NCBI GenBank assembly: GCA_029721435.1
Contig: CM056580.1
Span: forward strand, 72,379,367-72,443,366
Reading direction: 5' to 3'
DNA: 64,000 nt
From: Gymnothorax reevesii
Taxonomy: Eukaryota; Chordata; Actinopteri; Anguilliformes; Muraenidae
This document shows, in pieces, positions 36,810-48,280 of the stretch (the first letter of the stretch is position 1; every line of letters begins with the position of its first letter). The translations under genes and the position numbers were made by a program. Below the pieces are notes generated by a model. The model searched no databases. It was not told where the DNA came from and saw only the letters and a list, made by a program, of their open reading frames with translations.

Positions 36810-37096
36810 AAAACAGAGCTAAAAAGAGGAACGGAGAGATAAATTCCCAGTTGTAGTAATGGAAAGCCCATGTGCCTCATTTGCAAGGAAGTTATCGCGT
36901 TTTGCAAAGAGGAACATGAATAATGTCAAGCAGCATCACAAAACGAAGCATAGTTCCTTCAATGTTGCTTATCCGCTATGAAAATGCAAAATTGAAGCAC
37001 TGACAGATGGTTACACAAGGAACAGCATCATCCTAGCTCAAAGTCTAAGATCCCAAGAAAAAGCCACTAGTGCGTCCTTAAAAGTGTCTCGGTTGC
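36810..37096 (+). pseudogene. hAT transposase fragment with BED-type zinc finger
   Basis: One frame gives KPMCLICKEVIA (first Cys pair of a BED finger) near 36869-36905. After a frameshift, the neighbouring frame gives VKQHHKTKHSSFNVAYPL (the H pair, 36921-36975). It then continues to QEKATSASLKVSRLL. This order matches the N-terminus of the fish/tetrapod hAT-derived ZBED5/GTF2IRD2-like transposases, where the finger is followed by Q-x-KAT-x-x-S-L-x-V-S. There are in-frame stops upstream (36800-36850) and one in the Y-P-L-x-K region. No catalytic domain follows. Confidence 0.6.
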
Positions 37097-37603
37097 TTTT
37101 TTTTTTCTCTCGTGCATTTTGTTTCAGGAGCATCCGTGCCCACCACCTCTGATATTGCGCGACTGCCTGATCATTGTTTTATTTTATTTTACTTCTCGTG
37201 AGAGCCTTCTGGATTATGCCACAGTTACTGTCTTGTTAAATAAAATATTAACCTAGTTCCCTGTGTCGCTCTGACGCAAAAATTTTGGTGCAGCACCACT
37301 GTCGGCCTAAGTTCAGTGAAAGATAGCATATCTTTTAATAGGCCGCCCCATTATGTCAAAAATCCAACTTTTCCTTTTTAGCTGAAGAAAGTGAAAAAAA
37401 GACTAAGATTAAGAATGCAAATCCTGGCTCTGGTATTCTCTCATTTCTGCTGAACATCAGGTGCCTGGTAGGCTATAGCGATAGTTCTCATGATGTCACA
37501 AGCCTGGTCACGTGGGTTTATTGACTAGCGTGGTTGGCAAAAAGCCTCAACATTACAATTTATTTTATAGGCGAAGTGCAGTTGTCTTCCACTTTCTATA
37601 ATA

Positions 37604-37732
37604 ATGCCAATTAGTTGCAGCATAATTAACTGCACAGACAGATTCATTCAGGGCTCAGGAATACGTTTCCTTCGTATTCCTGAACAAGAACTTAAAAAAT
37701 CTGCTTGGATCAATTCAATTCCACGAAAAAAC
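37604..37732 (+). CDS. THAP-domain first exon, intact, orphan
   Basis: ATG 37604 opens 43 codons ending exactly at a consensus donor (AAC|GTAAGT, 37733). The peptide begins MPISCSIINCTDRF and ends SAWINSIPRKN. It has C-x4-C at residues 5 and 10, a short basic/aromatic loop, I-P and then the invariant W near residue 35: the first half of a THAP C2CH zinc finger, which usually starts M-P-x-x-C. The second half (C-x2-H) should lie in a next exon. I could not find it within 600 bp. An acceptor-like TTTCAG at 38250-38255 followed by 33 open codons to a TAG at 38356 is a possible last exon, but has no recognisable domain. It may be a host THAP gene, or a gene of a P-element or Kolobok transposon, both of which carry THAP domains. 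Confidence 0.55.
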
Positions 37733-40215
37733 GTAAGTCGCAAGTTAATTTCCATCATTTCTAACAAGACATTTTGCTAAGTTTTCGCATTTTATTATTT
37801 GGTCATAGCAAGAAAATGATCTTCCTTTTTGTGTTGGGTAATTTGATGCACTACAGTAGCGAGAAAGTGACAGTTCGGTTATTAGTATTGAAAAGAATTC
37901 TGTTTTCAACCTTCTTCAGTATCGACAGAGATCAGTACATTTTAGGCTTTTCTTCACATGGCGGCAGCCTTGTTACTGATGACACCCCTGGCGCCTCCTT
38001 GGCCAGACGAGCGCTCGTCATGAAGATTCTGAAAAAAAACCATGGTTTAACTTTCACTGTTCCAATATTAAATGTGATTATATTGTGGTGAGTTACAGTG
38101 CATGGCCAAGTGTATGAGGAAAAACTTTGATCTGGAGCTGTTTTTCAGCATTGTGCTTGCCTTATTAGTTGCGCTGTCGAAAATTATTGATGCTGATGCA
38201 TTACTTGCTATTTCTCTCCTTCAAACAGTTTGTGTAAAACCCTTTCCAATTTCAGCATTGACAACTTAAGGTGGAGGTCGAATGACTTGACTGCTCGGCT
38301 CATTGCCACATCAAACCCACTGAGACCATCTGGAAAGCCAACAAAAAGAAAATGTTAGGTTTCATGATAAACAAACAAAAACAGTTCGGGTCAACATCAG
38401 TTCAATCAGGACAGACCAATGGATTGGTAAAGGTCAACATTTAATACAAATTACTGAGTGAACAGATTAATGGCTGTGATAATAGCCTTTTAAGTCTTTG
38501 GCGCTCTGACTCGACAGAGAGATTTTGCAATTGTGGAGCCTCAGCTCCGAGGCGTAGCTGGATAAATCCCACCCGTTGAGTCCGGACACTCGTGGCAGAG
38601 TGGTTGATGAAGATGAAGCAGTTAAGCCTGCAAAGGCTGAGCGTTGATGGGGTAGTGGACATTATGGCAGCCTGCATGTATTAGAAGCAGAGAGAGTCTC
38701 ATTTAAAAAGATGACCCCATGAGGATAGGCCAACGATGTAGGTATGTCGTAGTGTTTTTGGATGGATGAGATCAGCTGATGATTCAACTGACGGCCCTGC
38801 ATGATCAGGGGTAGAATGAAAATGAACTGGCGAGGGCATGAGAAAAAGAATCTTCCTGACCGAACTTCCGCTAAGAGCTTCATTTAAATACTTAAGTGGA
38901 GTTTGTAAATCTAAAAAACAAAATACTATCCGTCAGTAGTAGTAAGCCAGTTTTTGCCCTCCGTGCTTGTTAGTTTTTAAATAGTATTTACTTATTGTAA
39001 GATATTAACTGATATCAATACAACACATCAAATTTCTCAGAAATTATTCATCATAATGTGGACCAATGTATGGCGCTTCACAGTAAGTGACATTGTATGG
39101 ACACCATAAATCCTAATGCTGCTGAGACATTGTGAAATGTTGATCAGGCACTAGTGGTGCACTATTTTGTGAATGTCAATCCTTCCCCTAGATAGGCTGC
39201 TTCTTCTGAACAAGGTTTGCACTTCAGCAGAATCCCTACTGATCCCAGGCTCACTGAATCAGAAAAGCATTCAAAACAGCAAAAAAATGAAAAATATCAT
39301 TAAAATCATAATGTGCATGTGTATCCACTATTAAAATTATTCACTGATGTTACCGTTTACCGTTACCGCTTAATGCGTCACATTAAAACAGCCACTGGTT
39401 GAATCTCCAGGGCAGGTTTCAACGTCATAAGACTTGCGCTGATTAAGGTATTAACCTCAGTGGTGATCCTATCAAGCATTAATCACAGGTGAAATCATAA
39501 TTAAACACCCAAGATCAATGGGAATCAGTGACTGTTGCTCGAAATTATTACCAGCATGCAGTCAGATGTCTCTAGTCAACCTTAGTTCTGACGCACAAAA
39601 AAATGTTGTAACCCATTGGTTAGCCGTAATTATGAGCTATGAAATTTGTTCTGGATTAATATTTTTACAGGGAGTTCAAAGAAAATACCTGTCTAATAAC
39701 TCCAGAGTTTTCGGGGGCTAAGTGCAATACTCATGACAGGAACTTCTGAAACAGTGAGTTGAATTTAATGTGCATGGACATTACAGCCATTGAATTGAAG
39801 CAAAGGGTAAGGTAGTGATATGAAAAAGTCAATGGATTACAGAGCATTTTGTTCTGCATCTTATGTGAAAAAAATTAATCAAAGGGCAACGGACTAGGGG
39901 GTTGATGTGGGGAGGTTGGGATGGAGAGAAAAAGAAAAAAGAATCTAATTACGTAGATAAGATTCTTTTTCCTCAATCTAATTAAAAGTGTGTTCGTTCT
40001 TTGGACTTATCTGCAATGAAAATGTCTCTCAGTCAGTTTCAGTGAAGATATGAGCAAGAGTTCTCTCTCTCCTGAAGGCCATAAAGATGCAGTGGAGAAT
40101 AACATGGTGAAGTGAGTGAGTGAGAGAGACAGCAAGAGAGAAAGAAAGAATTGCCAAACAATAAGTTGGTCTAAGCTACATGGAAAAAAACATTAAAGAA
40201 ATATATATATATATA
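37733..40215. other. No recognisable gene beyond possible THAP introns
   Basis: Contains the candidate acceptor at 38255 noted above. Minus frames at 38441-38677 and 38662-38883 abut but match no family. 40110-40150 is GA-rich simple sequence and 40202-40215 an (AT)n run. Confidence 0.4.
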
Positions 40216-40480
40216 TAGTGCCGTGAAAATTTATTTGCCCCCTTCCTGATTTCTTACTTTTTTGCACATTTTTCACACTTAAATGTTTCAGATCATCAAA
40301 ATTTTTAATATAAGACAAAGATAACCGAGAACTTTTTTTTCCTTAAAATTCACTTGAGTTGAATGTTACATTTTTCTACAATTTTCAGTGTGAGAGTATG
40401 CTTCTGCAATAAAACTTGTGTTAAAAGCCTTGAAATAAATTCATCTTAATTAGGGGTGCCAATAATTATTGAGGGCGCTG
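40216..40480. mobile_element. Tc1-type MITE
   Basis: Starts AGTGCCGTGAAAATTTATTT after TA, continues GCCCCCTTCCTGATTTCTTA and CACTTAAATGTTTCAGATC, and ends GAGGGCGCTG before TA (40481-40482). This is a common fish MITE ending; 25091-25187 and 35812-35899 are further partial copies. It abuts a Tc1 fragment of another family. Confidence 0.75.
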
Positions 40481-40482
40481 TA

Positions 40483-40780
40483 ACTTTCACTTTGCTTGGT
40501 AGAGTTTTAACTTGCGCTTGTAGATGTACCAACAAACTGTGTTAACTGAAAGCGGTTTTCTAAAGTGTTCCTCAGCCCACATGGTAGTGTCCGTTCCAGA
40601 ATTATGTCAGTTTATAAGGCAGTGCCACCTGATGGACTGACCATCACAAGCATTCGATGTCGGTTTTCGGCCTTCCGGCTTACATGTGGAGATTTCTCTG
40701 GATTCTCTGAATCTTTTGATGATATTATGGACTGTAGTATGATAAATGGTACCAGTAATTCAGTAGCCTTCAGATGAATC
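40483..40780 (-). mobile_element. Tc1-like transposase fragment (AACCCCAATTC family)
   Basis: Read on minus, the segment contains CATAATATCATCAAAAGATT, CAGAGAATC, a GGCCGAAAACC stretch and GTTAACACAGTTTGTTGG. It matches the DNA-binding-domain region of the element at 18600-21169 (IIKRFRE and following). About 290 bp remain, without ends. Confidence 0.7.
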
Positions 40781-43515
40781 TGTTGCACATGTTTTCTTTT
40801 TTTTGGGGGGGGGTCATTTTTAAAAATATCCAAATATATCCAAAATGCTATGTCTGTGCTATGTAAGAACAGAGCTTTAATACATTTTGCACTCACTGTA
40901 GCTTACAGGGTTCAGAATAATTGAAGGTAATTCCAATCAACTTGAATCAGGCACATACTGTTAATGGGGAATTGACAATTGGAACTCCACTTAGGCAATT
41001 CATTAATTAATTAAGTGTTCTCAGAATGTTACTTAGATCCAGGCAATGAGTATTTTGTATTGCAAAACAGACATGCAGCATTTGCAAAGATTGCAATGAT
41101 TATTGCAGCATAACTGGTTAAAGGACGCCTAGAAGTACCAGTCAGATACAGATGGATAGAAACATTTAAATATCCTCCCCCCAGGTCATTGTCATATAAT
41201 TTAGGTGTCTATTTTAAATAACTTGTGTGAACGGTAACCCATGGCTGCAAAGAATCCAAAGATCAACCGTTTTAGTACATTAGGGACAACATTGCACATC
41301 AGCTCAAAAGAAGCCTACAAACTTGATATATGTTGATAGAAATTTCATAATGCAACAGAGGTGTAAGAAAGCTTTCAGTTAATACCTGTGCTCACAAACT
41401 GGCTTTTCAAAAGGCCAGTAATGTTTCTTGTGATGTATTATTCTTTCAATGTCACACTGAAAGCAATGATGTTGATTTGCGATCAATTTGCCTCAGGCAA
41501 AATAACACTTCCTGCCACTGAAGTTAAAAAATGAGTTGAGCCATTAGCATCAGCTAATGAACTGTGTCCACTATTTTTCCATGCCCATGTGCCAAGAATC
41601 TGGACTAAAGTCACTTGCCAAACCACTGCAGCTGCAAAATATTGAGCAAGTCATAATGTCGCCTGAAATGACAAAAACAAGAAAACAAACAGTAGCAGAG
41701 AAAAATGTTCAAATCCTCCATCACATTTTAGCTTTCATAATTTTGAAAGGTAGGAATTACATGCCTATGCTGAAATCTGTAAATGACTTTACTTTAAAAC
41801 CAGTCACAATACAGAATTTGGGGTATGAGTGTTTGTTTACATGAATAAAATGAATAAAAGTTTAGATTCTATTTTAATCAAGCAAGAGCTAAAGTGAGTT
41901 TTTCTCAGAAAATTACCATAATTTACAAGAGGTGGAAAGGGCATGAAATAAAAGTCTCACCATGTGTTTCATTTGCCCATAAACTCAGCCAGCTGATTTC
42001 ACTGATTATCTCAATGGGCTCGCACAATGGTTTCACTAATTAGAAAAACAGGGGATTGGAGCAACATACTGCAGTGAACTTTTACTCGTTGAAACGTAAT
42101 TGTCCATCTCTGGTATGTGAAAAAAAGAGTACTTAGAGATGACCAACAATGTCTTCAAATGAAGTAATGAGTCACATATCAAGTCCAATTGTGGACCCTG
42201 ATGCTAAAAGAACTGAAGTCACTGTTGGGAAGAGACACTGAACAGTTACTGTACTTCTGGGTCACAACACTCTCGTGATTGCCATCCCTTTCTTTTCGCA
42301 TTCAGAAACCTGTGTGCCCATGAGGAAGCATGTCTCCTTCAATTGGTTTTCCCCTTGCTTGTTTTGCCATCCTTGGTTGAATCTTGTTTCATAGTTATTT
42401 CCTGTTGGCTGGGTGACCTATGTTTAAATCCGCTGCTTTGAGTTGCAAGTTGTGGATTGTAAATTGTGCTCAGAACCTGCCTGCAATCCTGGTTAAAGCT
42501 CTAAGTCTTTATTAAATGCAACGCAATCTTTAATGAAAGCAATTGACGGAAGCTTTCCTCTTTACTCAGTCAACTTGAACAAACTGCTAAGCCTAATCAG
42601 GGTTCAGGATTAGGGAGAGAATTCTTCTTAATCGTTCCAAGTCTGTTCCGCTGTCCTGTTTATTCGGAACAAGCTCCCAATCCCTCTATGGTCATCAGGA
42701 TTGGAATCAAGGTCCCCTCAAGCTACTCTATCCTCCTGTGGAACAGTTTTGCTCTGGAAGAAGGCACTCCACTAGGCTGTCATCCCGAAAGCTAGTCGGA
42801 GATTGGCAGCCCAGCATTGTCTATTACATCTGTGCTGAACTGTGCACTCTCCCTCTGAGGTTCCGGTCCGAAACATTATCGTACCGCAGTCAAATAAACC
42901 TAACAATTCGATTGTACTCTTTTTCTGCTCTTGATTACATGGTCTGGAACATAAAACTTCTGAATATTTCTTGAAACTTCTGTTAGGTTGTAATTTGCTT
43001 TCAAACATTGCATAATCCAAGAAATTACAGAATCTCTCATTGCCGCCATTGAAAATAATCAACTAATCAAGCAATAGGAAATATTCTGCTGAGACCAGTG
43101 CGTGACATCACCAGGAACGATCATGTCTTTCCTGTGTATGGAGCCAAAGCTTAAGTATTGTAAGTTGAGTCGATGATTAAGAGCTGTGACGTGCCGTCGG
43201 AGTTAGGTGAGGCAGAATCCCCATCGGTAAACAAATGATAACACCCTATTACTTTGCTTGATTAACAATTAGAGGATTGAAAATCTAATTTACAAGACTA
43301 AATGGCAGAATGGAGTGCCAATTTCATCAACATTATTGCTCAGTGCATTGAACTTAAAATGCTGACAGGACAGAAAATTTGTTCATATTCTCTTACAGGA
43401 ACGCAATGCCATTCACAAATATTTAAAACCTTTCTAATGCCGCGTTCAATAGGGTCAATTTGGTTACAATCATGTTTTCCCCTTTAAATATGCACTTTTT
43501 AATGCCATTCAAAAA

Positions 43516-43554
<39 letters not shown>

Positions 43555-44248
43555 TATAGGAAGTTTATTTTCAGTCTTCTTTCATAATGCGATGAACAAA
43601 AGGTCAAAATGATACACTGAATTACTGAGAGAGTTTAGACTTTTTCCTAGTTAATAATTGAGACTTCATTCCTTGCAGTCTCGAATCAAAGCGTAAATGT
43701 ATATTAATCTTATTGTCACAATCACCTCTTAATCATTACAGGCCACATACGACCTTCTTGCTGTGAGGCAGTAGTGCTAACCAATGTGTCACCCTGCCAC
43801 CCAGTGGCTTGCTAGAGCGGTCTTATACCCAACATTTACATACAGATTACACAGCATAAAAAAATTTTAAAGAAATAATGGCTTATTGTTTTTGGATAGC
43901 AGGGATTATGTACTTTATTTGGCAATGTAGATTTACCATATGTTTACTTTTCCTTTAACACAAATCTGCTTTTGACTCATGAAGTTCAATATTAATATAT
44001 GATTTTTTGCGTGAAATTTAGCTTGAGTTCATCAATATAAGTAGGGCTGACATCAATGGTCACTGATAGCCTCCCCAAACATAAAAAATCCTTTTTTACA
44101 TTATAAAGTTTAGAAATTTGTCCATTTTTATCACAGGCCCATCAGCCAGCACACATACTCATTAAAAGACTGAATTTTCTGGTCAGAACGCTCACCCTAA
44201 AATGCAAAGCTTGTGGTTACCCCTCCAAGCATCCAAGCAAAGCGCTTG
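40781..44248. other. No recognisable gene
   Basis: AT-rich with a G run (40806-40814) and the (TA)n at 43511-43552. The frames found (for example 41557-41844, 42772-43062 minus) show no domains. The segment 42290-42740 has somewhat LTR-like composition (TTTAAA, AATAAA-like sites) but no end pair. Confidence 0.45.
43511..43552. repeat. A run plus (TA)n microsatellite
   Basis: Thirteen A followed by about 14 TA units. Confidence 0.95.
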
Positions 44249-44261
44249 TGTAAACACTTTT

Positions 44262-44750
44262 TTTTTTTTTTGTATAAATTTGGCATCTCCAATCCCACCC
44301 AAATCTGGAATGCCCAATTGGGGAACTATGTACAAAGCTCGCTCGTATGCGACCCCTTGCTGCCAACTCAGGATAGTGAGACAGTTCACGGCTCTACTCT
44401 GAAGCACGTGCCTGTCTGCCACTGATTCTTATACACTCATCGGTTGAATCTTTGCAAGTTCAGAACTAGGGCGGAGGATACCCGGACATGAACCAAGCCA
44501 GAGTCTTCCTGACGAGCGCCCGTCTGGCCAACAGGAGGCGCTGGGGCAACGAACAAAGCTGATTTTATATACCCAAATCCGGCAGTCCCTTCCCAATTTG
44601 TAACCCTGTAGCGCGATAGCCAATTGTGCGCTACTCTGAAAAAGCTGCCGACCCCTGCCGGTGGGTACGCCGGGGCTCGAACTCGCCACGTGGTGATCAC
44701 CTCTGCACTGCAGAGCACTGCCTTAACCGTGTGAGCCACCCGGCAGCTTA
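44262..44750 (-). mobile_element. tRNA-derived SINE, 489 bp, with 13-bp target duplication
   Basis: The target repeat TGTAAACACTTTT occurs at 44249-44261 and 44751-44763. Read on minus, the element opens with a tRNA-like head (about 44750-44676): GCCGGGTGGCTCACACGG supplies box A, and GAGTTCGAGCCCCGGC supplies box B (GTTCGAGCC), with GCCGGG pairing to CCCCGGC as an acceptor-like stem. A long body follows, ending GGGATTGGAGATGCCAAATT and a short A-rich tail. The head would drive RNA polymerase III transcription. Mobilisation would depend on a LINE, perhaps one sharing the 3' tail; this is inference. The 489-bp length is long for a simple tRNA SINE, so the body may be composite. Confidence 0.85.
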
Positions 44751-44861
44751 TGTAAACACTTTTCACACTTAACAAGGAGCAAGTATAACTCACTAACACA
44801 GTAATATCTAAAATATACCTCATTTTGAAAAAGCAGATATTCCACTGTAATGAACGGATCC

Positions 44862-45012
44862 GCAGATATACTCACCATCCACCTCACCGCAGACATACTC
44901 ACCATCCACCTCACCGCAGATATACTCACCACCCACCTCACCGCATTATACTCACCATCCACCTCACCGCAGATATACTCACCACCCACCTCATCGCAGA
45001 TATACTCACCGC
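44862..45012. repeat. 27-bp minisatellite, about 6 units
   Basis: The unit GCAGATATACTCACCATCCA plus CCTCACC is repeated with variants (CACCCACC, GACATACTC, one 2-bp shortened copy). The last copy runs into GCCCAAAGCC just before the L1 insertion. Confidence 0.9.
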
Positions 45013-45041
45013 CCAAAGCCGTAGGTTCCCCGGCCCTTTTT

Positions 45042-45787
45042 TTTTTGTAATTTACTTTTTTATTGAGTTTTTCCTCAAATAACAGAGTACAACAGTTCCC
45101 ATCATCCTGGTCACAATGCTGAGGTAGTTATAATCCGAATCAAGAATAATGAGAAGACAAAACCAAACAAGACAAAACAAAACAAAAAAGACAAATACAA
45201 CCATGAACCTGGGGAGATTCGTGACATAAATCTCACATCTTACAAGGAGTAATTAGTAAATTCAAAAGTTGTCAAAGACACTCCAAGAGATGGCAGTAGT
45301 ATTCAAATTATATAAAATCAGGTCTTGATGTTGACACAAAATAAACCCAGATTGACCAATTCTCATTAAATTTGTCATATTGATTTTTCATTGTGAAAGT
45401 AATTCTCTCCATATTATACAGGTCATAAACTACATCTATCCAGTCGTCTATTGTTGGTGGGACCTTCTGGAGCCATTTCCTTGTCAGGGCCTTCTTGGCC
45501 GCCACTAATAACACTCTCAACAAGTATTTAGTTACTTTTCCACATTGTAGTTCCTCAAGATGTGGAAATGTGGAAAGCTGATTCCAAGTTGTTGTGAACA
45601 CTTTCCCAGAAAGGGGCGACAGAGGTACACTTCCAAAAAATATGAAAATGGTCTGCTACAGTACACCCACAACATCTCCAGCAGTCGGTTTGGTTAGAGT
45701 ATCTGGCTTTTTGGGCCGGAGTGCAAAAGAATCTAATAATATTTTTCCAGCTAAAGAATCTCCAGGAGGGGGAACTTGTCACCTTCC
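45042..45787 (-). mobile_element. 5'-truncated L1 retrotransposon with target duplication
   Basis: TCCCCGGCCCTTTTT is repeated at 45027-45041 and 45788-45802. On minus the insert begins inside ORF2, ends with an AATAAA signal (45057-45064) and a short A-rich tail. The 746-bp length and truncation at the 5' side are normal for L1. Confidence 0.85.
45308..45785 (-). pseudogene. L1 ORF2 C-terminal remnant
   Basis: Two overlapping minus frames give the end of an L1 ORF2 protein: CWRCCGCTVADHFHIFWKC followed by FWESV, the cysteine-rich C-terminal zinc-knuckle region, and then, in the next frame, LVAAKKALTRKWLQ and ERITFTMKNQYDKF, the typical last 60 residues. A one-base shift separates them near 45560-45600. 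RT and endonuclease were never copied into this insertion. Confidence 0.75.
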
Positions 45788-46150
45788 TCCCCGGCCCTTT
45801 TTGTCTCCCACTTTTAGCACCAAGGACAGTGAATGTCAGCCGGGACTCCGGTTAGCAACCTTGGCTGCCGCTCCATTGCCGGCCAAGCATGCAAAAAAGG
45901 CTCTCCCAGCACATTCCACACGAGGCCACACACCTGATCCTTGTCTCCGGCAAACAAAGGCTCAATATAAAGCCGGCAAAACTGTAGACAGTGACAGTTT
46001 GACTGAGAGTGTGTTTTGCAAGTGCATTTCTAACTGCTGTTTTCTCTCTAATTTGTCTTTCAGAGTCTGAAGGCGAAGAGATGGGGGATCCTGAATTTGC
46101 CCTCCCTCCAGAAACCCTCACCCTGGTCGCTATGCTACCCGATGACAGCG
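45788..46150 (+). other. Unidentified segment with possible exon
   Basis: GC-richer than its neighbours. It joins, across the L1 insertion, to the sequence after the minisatellite (GCCGTAGGTTCCCCGGCCCT). An acceptor-like TTGTCTTTCAG (46052-46062) is followed by an open stretch with MGDPEFALPPETLTLVAML, ending at a TAA near 46154. I do not recognise the protein. It may be an exon of a host or element gene. Confidence 0.3.
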
Positions 46151-46779
46151 GCTAACTCCTACAATGATACTAAGGCTCAAAAAGTCGATTGTCTTTCGGT
46201 TTATTATTGCTTATACAATTATCGAGTTCCAATGAACTATTCTGGGTAATTAATTAATAAGAAATAATAAGAAGGACCTAAAATTAAATCAGTTTTTTTT
46301 TTCATTAGCTGTGATCAGGTGAAACTCCCAAAATGTAATGCCATCTCAACCAATCAATACACCTCCCAACTCAACAACCAGAACCTCACGCCTACTGAAC
46401 TCATAAATTGGTGCAAAACTTCAACAACAGCACTTCCCGTCATCCTATTTTCATACTGACCTCAGAGGACCTCCATGGAAACTCCATCTATAGCATCATT
46501 GTGTATGTCTCCAGATTTCTTATAGCTTTCTTGTTTGTTAGACATGCAGAATGAGGCTTGCTATTGTCTTATTTTAATAAGCAGGGGTGTCTCTGAAAAG
46601 AAATTATCTAGAAGACGGAAGTGGCTATCCCCGATTCAGATTGTAAAGGTCCTCTCTAGAATTTCAATTCATCCATTAGCCTCTGCTTATTAGCTCATTT
46701 ATGCTTAGTTCCCACTGTTGTGTGCTCCATTACGAACGCCACGATTGGCCATTCGTAGCTGATCTTTGATCTTCCCTGT
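46151..46779. other. No gene; possible Tc1 scrap
   Basis: 46584-46625 (GTGTCTCTGAAAAGAAATTA) resembles the Tc1-family segment at 13401-13430. Nothing else recognised. Confidence 0.4.
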
Positions 46780-46943
46780 AGCTGCTTTCACACCGGACAC
46801 AAATTATTTACATGACAGATTACATTCAAAGTCAATGCAAAATCGTGAAAACATGTAAAACGCTTGTATTCGCGTCTTTGCATTGACTTTGCATGTAATC
46901 TGTCGTGCGAAAAATTTGTCTCATGTCCAGAGTGAAAGCGGCT
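46780..46943. mobile_element. Palindromic Harbinger-like MITE, short full copy
   Basis: AGCTGCTTTCACACCGGACA (46780) and the inverse ending GTCCAGAGTGAAAGCGGCT (46943) frame a near-perfect 164-bp palindrome whose arms include ATTACATTCAAAGTCAATGC. Same family as 2728-3710. TAA follows the right tip; the left flank is GT, so the target duplication is not clean. Confidence 0.75.
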
Positions 46944-46962
46944 TAAAATTTCAGGTTTGATT

Positions 46963-47458
46963 TGTTATGGCCCCAATTTGTTATTACATTTATAACACAA
47001 CAGCAACAGCAAGGGATGACAAACACAGTTTTAACAACTAAAACACATTTAATTTTTAACAAAGACAAAGACTAATAACAACCTACAACTAAAGACCAAG
47101 ATTGATAAATAAGAAAAAACAGAAATAATTACAGTCCCTTTTTGGTGGGGTGGCTTGGTGATGTCCTGGATGAAGAAAATGCTCAAACACAGGCAAAGAA
47201 ATCCACAAAAGAAACGTCACAGGTCTTGAACAGAATGGCAGGTCTGGTCATCTTCTTGCAATTTCTCCTACTACTTTACTGTCTCAATTCTTTTCCTTAT
47301 ATACTCTTTTGCAGACCCCACCCACATTTAGACCTCTTTTTTTTAATTTTCTGAGACTTGCCCCAGACATGTCCAGGACATGTCTAAACATGACTCCAGT
47401 CTGAGCTTAACAAAAAAAAGGTAAATACTGCCATCCAGTGGCCTGTATTCACATTACA
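46963..47458 (-). repeat. 3' LTR of Gmr1-type element
   Basis: 496 bp, TGTTATGGCC... to ...CACATTACA on plus, so TG...CA in both readings. It matches the other LTR except at one C/T near 47320 (CCACCCACA versus CCACCTACA). A TATATAC box-like motif lies near 47301. Confidence 0.95.
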
Positions 47459-47475
47459 CCTCCATTCCAAAAGGG
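47459..47475 (-). other. Polypurine tract
   Basis: On minus the sequence immediately before the 3' LTR reads TTTTGGAATGGAGG, a purine-rich stretch in the correct place for plus-strand priming. Confidence 0.7.
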
Positions 47476-47595
47476 AAAAATTTTGACTCATAAAGGCAAA
47501 ATTTTTCTTTTCAATACTAAATGGTTAAGTGAAAATTTGTCTATATATACATATCATACAATATTCAAATAAACACATGATATATATATACATAT

Positions 47596-48280
47596 TCAAA
47601 CACGGGATAAGCAATCAGCAATTACATTGTCTGTACCCTTCACATGCTTAATTTCCAAGTCAAACTCCTGTAAAATCAAACTCCAATTCAACAATCTCCG
47701 ATTCTTGTTTTTCATCTTACTCAAAAACATTAACGGATTGTGGTCAGTGTACACAATCATTGGCTTTTCCCCTGGACAAACATAAACCTCAAAGTGTTGT
47801 AAAGAAAGGACCAGAGCCAACAGTTCCTTCTCTATTGTGGAATAGTTCCTTTGGTGGCGATTGAACTTCCTGGAGAAGTATGCAACGGGATGCTCAATGT
47901 CATCAGAGTCACTCCTCTGTAGGAGCGCAGATCCACAAGCTTGGTCGCTAGCATCGACCGCGATGGAGACCCGTTTGTTGAAGTCAGGAGATTTGAGCAC
48001 GGGGAAGTGACACAGCAGAGACTTCAGGCAATCGAAGGCTCTCTGGCATGCATCATCCCAGGTGAACTTTACGCCTTTCTTCAGTTGGTTAGTTAGACTG
48101 AGAGGAATCTCAGCAAAGTTCTTGTAGAACTTGCGGTAGTACCCGATCATTCCAAGGAAGCGGCGCAAAGCTTTTTTGTTGTCAGGAACTGGAAAGTCCA
48201 TGATAGCTTGGACTTTAGCATTTATGGGTGCCACCTTACCCTGGCCTATGACGTAGCCAAGATAGGTGACAGTAGCACAA
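47596..48280 (-). pseudogene. pol: pol, end of RT and RNase H
   Basis: The frame contains the RT thumb/connection segment (LRRFLGMIGYYRKF) and a gypsy-type RNase H: VDASDQACGSALL with the first catalytic D, STIEKELLALV with the catalytic E, and TDHNPL with the next D, ending at KGTDNVIADCLSRV before the stop. It is in a different frame from the upstream RT; the switch is at about 48280, where one frame reads NLSKT and the other takes over with CATVTYLGYVIGQGK. RNase H degrades the RNA strand of the RNA-DNA hybrid. All its visible catalytic residues are intact, so only the frameshift separates it from the RT. Confidence 0.9.

Noticed and set aside
38441..38883. Two adjoining minus frames that could form a small gene
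   Set aside because: No recognisable domain and no clear splice or start context.
42290..42740. Possible LTR
   Set aside because: Composition is suggestive but no paired ends or target duplication could be found.
44676..44750. Possible functional tRNA gene
   Set aside because: The cloverleaf-like segment is the head of a SINE with target duplications and a long body, and the anticodon arm is poor.
44850..45082. Histidine/proline-rich repeat frames
   Set aside because: Translation of the 27-bp minisatellite; 27 is divisible by 3 so frames stay open.
45594..46070. 158-codon plus-strand frame
   Set aside because: It starts inside the antisense L1 and crosses its insertion boundary, so it cannot be an ancestral gene; only the part after 46062 is kept as a weak exon candidate.
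47142..47354. 70-codon frame repeated almost identically at 52537-52749
   Set aside because: Both lie inside the two LTRs; the repetition comes from the LTR and no domain is visible.
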